A program made the translations under genes and the position numbers. The notes beneath the pieces were generated by a model that was not told where the DNA came from, did not search any database, and worked only from the letters and a program-made list of their open reading frames with translations. Positions 11,938-15,032 of a stretch of DNA of 15,032 nt are shown one piece after another. Every line of letters begins with the position of its first letter. Positions within the stretch are counted from its first letter, which is position 1. The DNA is from an uncultured Campylobacter sp. (GTDB lineage Bacteria; Campylobacterota; Campylobacteria; Campylobacterales; Campylobacteraceae), in assembly GCA_900772495.1 (NCBI GenBank), contig CAAHEJ010000121.1, positions 1 through 15,032 on the forward strand. Direction: 5' to 3'.

Positions 11938-13593
11938 TTATTTATTTTTTAAACTCAAATTTATCGCGCTTATCAGTCCAAACACCGAAGCAGTGATGAT
12001 ATCCGTGTCTATACCCACGCCAAAGTGCCTTTTGCCAGCGCATTCAATTTGCACATAAGAAATAGCCTGCGAAGTAGAGCCTTCTTGCAAGGAATGCTCA
12101 CTATAATCAAGTATTTCAAATTTAAGCCCTAAATTTTCACGCAAGGCATTTGCCACAGCGTCCAAACGCCCATTACCAAAGCCTTTAATAAGCTTTTTTT
12201 CTCCCTTAAAAACAAGCTGCATTTCAACAAAAATTTGCTCTTTTTTGCTGAATTCAAAGTGCGGCACGCTCAAAGGCTCGGTGAGATTTACAAATTCTTT
12301 GTGAAAAATTTGCACGATTTCATCAGCACTTAACTCTTTGTGCGCCTTGTCCGAAATGTCCTTGACAAAGTAAGAAAAGCTCTCCCTAAACGCCACAGGC
12401 AAATCAATGCCTTGCGCGTGCAACACATAGGCTATGCCGCCCTTGCCGCTTTGTGAATTTATGCGTATGACATCGCTTTCATACACGCGCCCCACATCTT
12501 TTGGGTCTATGGGCAGATATGGCACGCTCCAAAGCCCATTTTCTCGCTCTTTGTGCCAAGCCATACCCTTAGCAATCGCATCTTGATGAGAGCCTGAAAA
12601 GGCTGCAAACACAAGCTTGCCAGAATAAGGCTGCCTCTCATACACGCGCATTTTACTCACCCTTTCATACAGCTCACAAATGCGTGGAATATCGCTAAAA
12701 TCAAGCTTTGGGTCTATGCCGTGCGTGTATAAATTCATCGCCAAAGTGATAATATCGACATTTCCCGTGCGCTCGCCATTTCCAAAAAGCGTCCCCTCAA
12801 CTCTATCGCCACCTGCTAAAAGTCCAAGCTCCGCAGCAGCCACCGCACAACCTCTGTCATTATGCGGATGAAGTGAGATAATCACATTTTCACGCTCGTT
12901 TAAATTTTTTGACATATACTCCACCGCACTTGCATAAATGTGTGGCAAGCTCATCTCCACAGTGGCGGGCAAATTTATGATAAGTTTTTTATCCTGTGTC
13001 GGTTTTAGCACGCTTATAACTTCATTGCAAACTTCAAGCGCATAATCAAGCTCCGTTCCCGTAAAACTTTCAGGCGAATACTCAAAGCGGAAATTACCCT
13101 CAACCTCGCTCGCCACGCTCTTGCAAAGTTTCGCGCCAGCAACGGCGATTTGCTTCACCTCGTCCTTGCTTTTTTTAAAAACCTGCTCCCTTTGAGCCAA
13201 AGAAGTCGAGTTGTAAAAATGCACCACAGCGTTTTTGCAACCTTTAAGCGCGTCAAAGGTTTTTTTGATGATATGTTCGCGCGCTTGGGTTAAAACCTGC
13301 ACCGCCACATCATCAGGGATTAAATTTTGCTCAATAAGAATGCGTAAAAAGTCGTATTCAGTGGCACTTGCGGCAGGAAAGCCTACTTCGATTTCTTTAA
13401 AACCAAGCTCGACTAAAAGTTTAAAAAATTCGATTTTTTCATCTAAACTCATCGGCGTAATCAAGGCTTGATTGCCGTCTCTTAAATCCACGCTACACCA
13501 CGCGGGCGCTTTGTCGATAAATTCCTTTTCGCACCACGAACGGCTAGGCTTTGGCGGCATAAAATAAGCTCTTTCATATTTTTTAAAATTCAT
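11938..13593 (-). CDS. leuA: 2-isopropylmalate synthase, long (type 2) form
   Basis: The protein has 551 residues from the ATG at 13593, which has GGAG six bases upstream; an adjacent ATG at 13596 and one at 13659 are less well placed. The DRE-TIM metallolyase barrel starts at AWCSVDLRDGNQAL (31-44), with metal ligand D39. It includes SLHPHNDRG (240-248, ligands H242 and H244) and LFGNGERTGN (269-278). The C-terminal part (about 420-551; GFGNGRLDAVANAL, EGSTSQAISYVQIE, GVGIDTDIITASVFG) is the LeuA regulatory domain for leucine feedback. The enzyme condenses 2-oxoisovalerate with acetyl-CoA, the first step to leucine. The N-terminal extension (KKYERAYFMPPKPSRSW) and length mark the type 2 group (yeast, actinobacteria and some proteobacteria). 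No leuB, leuC or leuD is adjacent. Confidence 0.93.
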   Translation of the reverse strand: MNFKKYERAYFMPPKPSRSWCEKEFIDKAPAWCSVDLRDGNQALITPMSLDEKIEFFKLLVELGFKEIEVGFPAASATEYDFLRILIEQNLIPDDVAVQVLTQAREHIIKKTFDALKGCKNAVVHFYNSTSLAQREQVFKKSKDEVKQIAVAGAKLCKSVASEVEGNFRFEYSPESFTGTELDYALEVCNEVISVLKPTQDKKLIINLPATVEMSLPHIYASAVEYMSKNLNERENVIISLHPHNDRGCAVAAAELGLLAGGDRVEGTLFGNGERTGNVDIITLAMNLYTHGIDPKLDFSDIPRICELYERVSKMRVYERQPYSGKLVFAAFSGSHQDAIAKGMAWHKERENGLWSVPYLPIDPKDVGRVYESDVIRINSQSGKGGIAYVLHAQGIDLPVAFRESFSYFVKDISDKAHKELSADEIVQIFHKEFVNLTEPLSVPHFEFSKKEQIFVEMQLVFKGEKKLIKGFGNGRLDAVANALRENLGLKFEILDYSEHSLQEGSTSQAISYVQIECAGKRHFGVGIDTDIITASVFGLISAINLSLKNK

Positions 13594-13618
13594 CATTTTC
13601 TCCAAAAATTTTTCGTTT

Positions 13619-13624
13619 ATTTTA
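13619..13624 (-). promoter_or_regulatory. Possible -10 box of leuA
   Basis: Minus-strand TAAAAT (in GTTAAAATAAAC) lies about 26 bases upstream of the leuA start. It is one mismatch from TATAAT in very AT-rich sequence. I found no leader peptide with leucine codons, so attenuation is not supported. Confidence 0.4.
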
Positions 13625-13720
13625 ACAAAAATTTGATAAAAATTCAGCTTTTTACGCACTCAAAAAGAAAAAATTTTACAAAAATTCACAAATTTTGCTT
13701 TACATTAAAGAAATTTTTGG

Positions 13721-13726
13721 TATAAT
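13721..13726 (+). promoter_or_regulatory. Sigma-70 -10 box of the rpsF-ssb-rpsR operon
   Basis: A perfect TATAAT followed by TGC, 64 bases before the rpsF start. The predicted start is near 13733, leaving a leader of about 57 bases. It is divergent from leuA. Confidence 0.78.
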
Positions 13727-13743
13727 TGCACTTTTTACAAAAA

Positions 13744-13787
13744 TTTCCCTTGCCCGCCAAAGCGGGCTATACAGCCATAAGGAGAAA
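13744..13787 (+). promoter_or_regulatory. Foldable rpsF leader hiding the ribosome binding site; candidate S6:S18 autoregulatory element
   Basis: TTTCCCTT (13744-13751) pairs with AAGGAGAAA (13779-13787) over eight base pairs with one bulged A, which buries the rpsF Shine-Dalgarno sequence. Directly stacked inside is a perfect GC-rich hairpin, GCCCGC-CAAA-GCGGGC (13752-13767), leaving 11 unpaired bases (13768-13778) on the 3' side. Leaders binding the S6:S18 complex through a CCG-containing hairpin are known upstream of rpsF in several bacterial groups. A CCG is present in the left arm here, but I cannot verify the consensus. Confidence 0.5.
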
Positions 13788-13789
13788 AA

Positions 13790-14200
13790 ATGAAGCATTA
13801 TGAGGTTTTATTTATCTTAAAACCCACGCTTACCGAAGAAGAAGTAAGCGCAAAGGTCGATTTCGTCAAAGAAATCCTTACTAAAAACGGCGGCGAGATA
13901 GAAAGTGTCGTGCCTATGGGGACGAGAAAACTTGCTTATGTCATCAAAAAGCACGAGCGAGGCACATACTTTGTCATCTATTTCAAAGCCCCTACCACGC
14001 TGATTGCTGAGCTGCAACGCGTGCTTGGTATCAGCGAGGAAATCATTCGCTTTCTCATCGTCAAATACGAAAATCGCAAGGAAATAGCGGCGTGGGAAAG
14101 GCTCAGCAAAGGCATAAAGCAAGAACGCCCGCGCAAAGAGCCACGATACAGCGATGAAAAGCCACGCAAAGAAGCCCAAGAAGAGGCGAGCGATGTATAA
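13790..14200 (+). CDS. rpsF: 30S ribosomal protein S6
   Basis: The protein has 136 residues. It opens with the conserved MKHYEVLFILKPTLTEEEV, and PMGTRKLAYVIKKHERGTYFVIYFKA and EEIIRFLIVKYE follow as expected for S6. A charged, low-complexity tail follows from about 105 (GIKQERPRKEPRYSDEKPRKEAQEEASDV), similar to the acidic C-terminal extension of S6 that is modified in E. coli. S6 binds S18 and the central domain of 16S rRNA in the platform of the 30S subunit. RBS is AAGGAG. Its stop overlaps the ssb start by eight bases. Confidence 0.97.
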   Translation: MKHYEVLFILKPTLTEEEVSAKVDFVKEILTKNGGEIESVVPMGTRKLAYVIKKHERGTYFVIYFKAPTTLIAELQRVLGISEEIIRFLIVKYENRKEIAAWERLSKGIKQERPRKEPRYSDEKPRKEAQEEASDV

Positions 14201-14714
14201 CAGAGTTGTTTTGGTGGGCAATCTTACCCGCGACATAGAAATGCGCTACACCCCCACAGGCACGGCTGTCGGGGCGACAGGTATCGCCGTTACGCGTAAA
14301 TTTACGACAAATGGTGAAAAGCGCGAAGAAACTTGCTTTGTCGATATTTCTTTTTTTGGGCGCACCGCAGAAATAGCAAATCAATACTTATCAAAAGGTA
14401 GCAAAGTGCTAGTGGAAGGGCGTTTGAAATATGAGCAATGGACTGACCAAAATGGACAAAACCGCTCCAAACACACCATTTCAGTGGAAAATATGGAAAT
14501 GCTAGGTTCAAGCGCACAAGGCAGCTACGCTCAAAGTAGCACACAAGGCTACGCACAAGGCGCAAATCAAGGCAAAAGCTATGACCCTTACGCCGAGCAA
14601 GCCCCAGCCAAACAAAACGCTAAAACCGCTAAAAATCAAGCCCAACAGCAACAAAAGTTTGAAGAAATCGATAGCGATAACTTTGACGCAGATGACACAG
14701 AATTACCATTTTAA
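14193..14714 (+). CDS. ssb: Single-stranded DNA-binding protein
   Basis: The protein has 173 residues from the ATG at 14193, where the family N-terminus begins (MYNRVVLVGNLTRDIEMRYTPTG); an ATG at 14154 would add 13 unrelated residues. The OB fold spans about 1-108 and includes FVDISFFGRTAEIANQYLSKGSKVLVEGRL, typical of bacterial SSB. A Gln/Gly/Ala-rich disordered linker follows (about 110-155), and the acidic tip DDTELPF ends the protein; this tip recruits replication and repair partners. It coats single-stranded DNA in replication, repair and natural transformation. It lies between rpsF and rpsR, overlapping rpsF by eight bases and preceding rpsR by ten, so all three are cotranscribed and probably translationally coupled. 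Confidence 0.97.
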   Translation: MYNRVVLVGNLTRDIEMRYTPTGTAVGATGIAVTRKFTTNGEKREETCFVDISFFGRTAEIANQYLSKGSKVLVEGRLKYEQWTDQNGQNRSKHTISVENMEMLGSSAQGSYAQSSTQGYAQGANQGKSYDPYAEQAPAKQNAKTAKNQAQQQQKFEEIDSDNFDADDTELPF

Positions 14715-14724
14715 AGGATAAACT

Positions 14725-14985
14725 ATGGCAGAAAGACGAAAATACTCACGCAAATACTGCAAATTCACAGAGGCAAAAGTCGAATTCATCGACTACAAGG
14801 ACACCGCGCTGCTCAAATATGCTTTGAGCGAACGCTTTAAGATAATGCCACGCCGCCTAACAGGCACGAGCAAAAAGCATCAAGAAATGGTCGAAGTAGC
14901 GATAAAAAGGGCTAGGCAAGTCGCGCTCATACCTTACATAGTCGATAGAAAAAATGTCGTTACAAACCCTTTTGAAGGGCTATAA
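14725..14985 (+). CDS. rpsR: 30S ribosomal protein S18
   Basis: The protein has 86 residues, within the usual length. It shows the S18 core: RKYCKFTEAKVEFIDYKDTALLKYALSERFKIMPRRLTGTSKKHQEMVEVAIKRARQVALIPYI. S18 forms a heterodimer with S6 on the 30S platform, and the complex is the presumed regulator of this operon's leader. The N-terminus is basic and has one cysteine (C12) but no CxxC zinc motif. The ATG is preceded by AAAGGA. It is the last gene of the operon, followed by a stem-loop at 14991-15022. Confidence 0.97.
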   Translation: MAERRKYSRKYCKFTEAKVEFIDYKDTALLKYALSERFKIMPRRLTGTSKKHQEMVEVAIKRARQVALIPYIVDRKNVVTNPFEGL

Positions 14986-14990
14986 ACTCC

Positions 14991-15022
14991 GTTTGAAAAG
15001 CTCTTTTTATGGCTTTTCAAAC
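14991..15022 (+). terminator. Stem-loop terminator after rpsR
   Basis: GTTTGAAAAGC (14991-15001) pairs perfectly with GCTTTTCAAAC (15012-15022) around a ten-base T-rich loop, five bases after the rpsR stop. The sequence after the stem is CTTTCAACGC, with no long T-run visible before the window ends, so termination efficiency is uncertain. Confidence 0.7.
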
Positions 15023-15032
15023 CTTTCAACGC

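Noticed and set aside
13817..14236. A 139-codon minus-strand frame opposite rpsF
   Set aside because: It is antisense to the strongly conserved S6 and the start of SSB, with no expression signals.
1..15032. CRISPR array, prophage, integrative element or defence cluster
   Set aside because: No regularly spaced direct repeats, integrase, transposase, attachment-site duplication at the tRNA 3' end, or recognisable defence gene is present.

Overview
The window looks like the chromosome of a member of the Campylobacterales, most likely the genus Campylobacter. Three things suggest this: the gene strings cbpA-hspR-(CPA1 antiporter)-(small basic protein)-(HAD phosphatase) and rpsF-ssb-rpsR, AT-rich promoters with a strong TATAAT and no obvious -35, and two sigma-54 promoters matching the Campylobacter flagellar consensus. 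No insertion sequence, prophage, CRISPR array or integrase is visible. Most of the window is housekeeping, with a few regulatory arrangements worth a second look.

Layout. 1-882 (-) is the 5' part of flgL, a hook-filament junction protein, behind a near-perfect sigma-54 promoter. 883-1087 is a dense divergent control region with a second near-perfect sigma-54 promoter pointing the other way, at tRNA-Leu(CAA) (1088-1174). The tRNA is followed with no visible new promoter by a TRIC/UPF0126 membrane protein (1200-1823) and a small MORN_2/YwqK-like secreted protein (1825-2151). A 318-base gap (2152-2469) holds a hairpin, a sigma-70 type promoter and a potentially folded leader for a large TonB-dependent outer membrane receptor (2470-5133), which ends at a clear terminator.

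5263-7453 (+) is a likely operon of a spermidine acetyltransferase-like GNAT enzyme, a family-4-like uracil-DNA glycosylase homologue with altered active-site motifs, and a lipoprotein. It converges on a YbgC thioesterase (7504-7890, -) across a 13-bp stem shared by both transcripts. 8071-11907 (+) is a stress operon: the DnaJ-like co-chaperone CbpA, its probable repressor HspR with a HAIR-like operator at the promoter, a CPA1 cation/proton antiporter, a small basic protein and a HAD phosphatase. A 15-codon mini-ORF links the antiporter to the small protein by two stop/start overlaps.

11938-13593 (-) is a stand-alone leuA of the long (type 2) form. Divergent from it, 13790-14985 (+) is the rpsF-ssb-rpsR operon, whose leader can fold to hide the rpsF ribosome binding site around a GC-rich hairpin. 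This is probably an S6:S18 autoregulatory element. The most unusual observation is the sigma-54 (flagellar-class) promoter placed about 41 bases upstream of tRNA-Leu(CAA), back to back with that of flgL.
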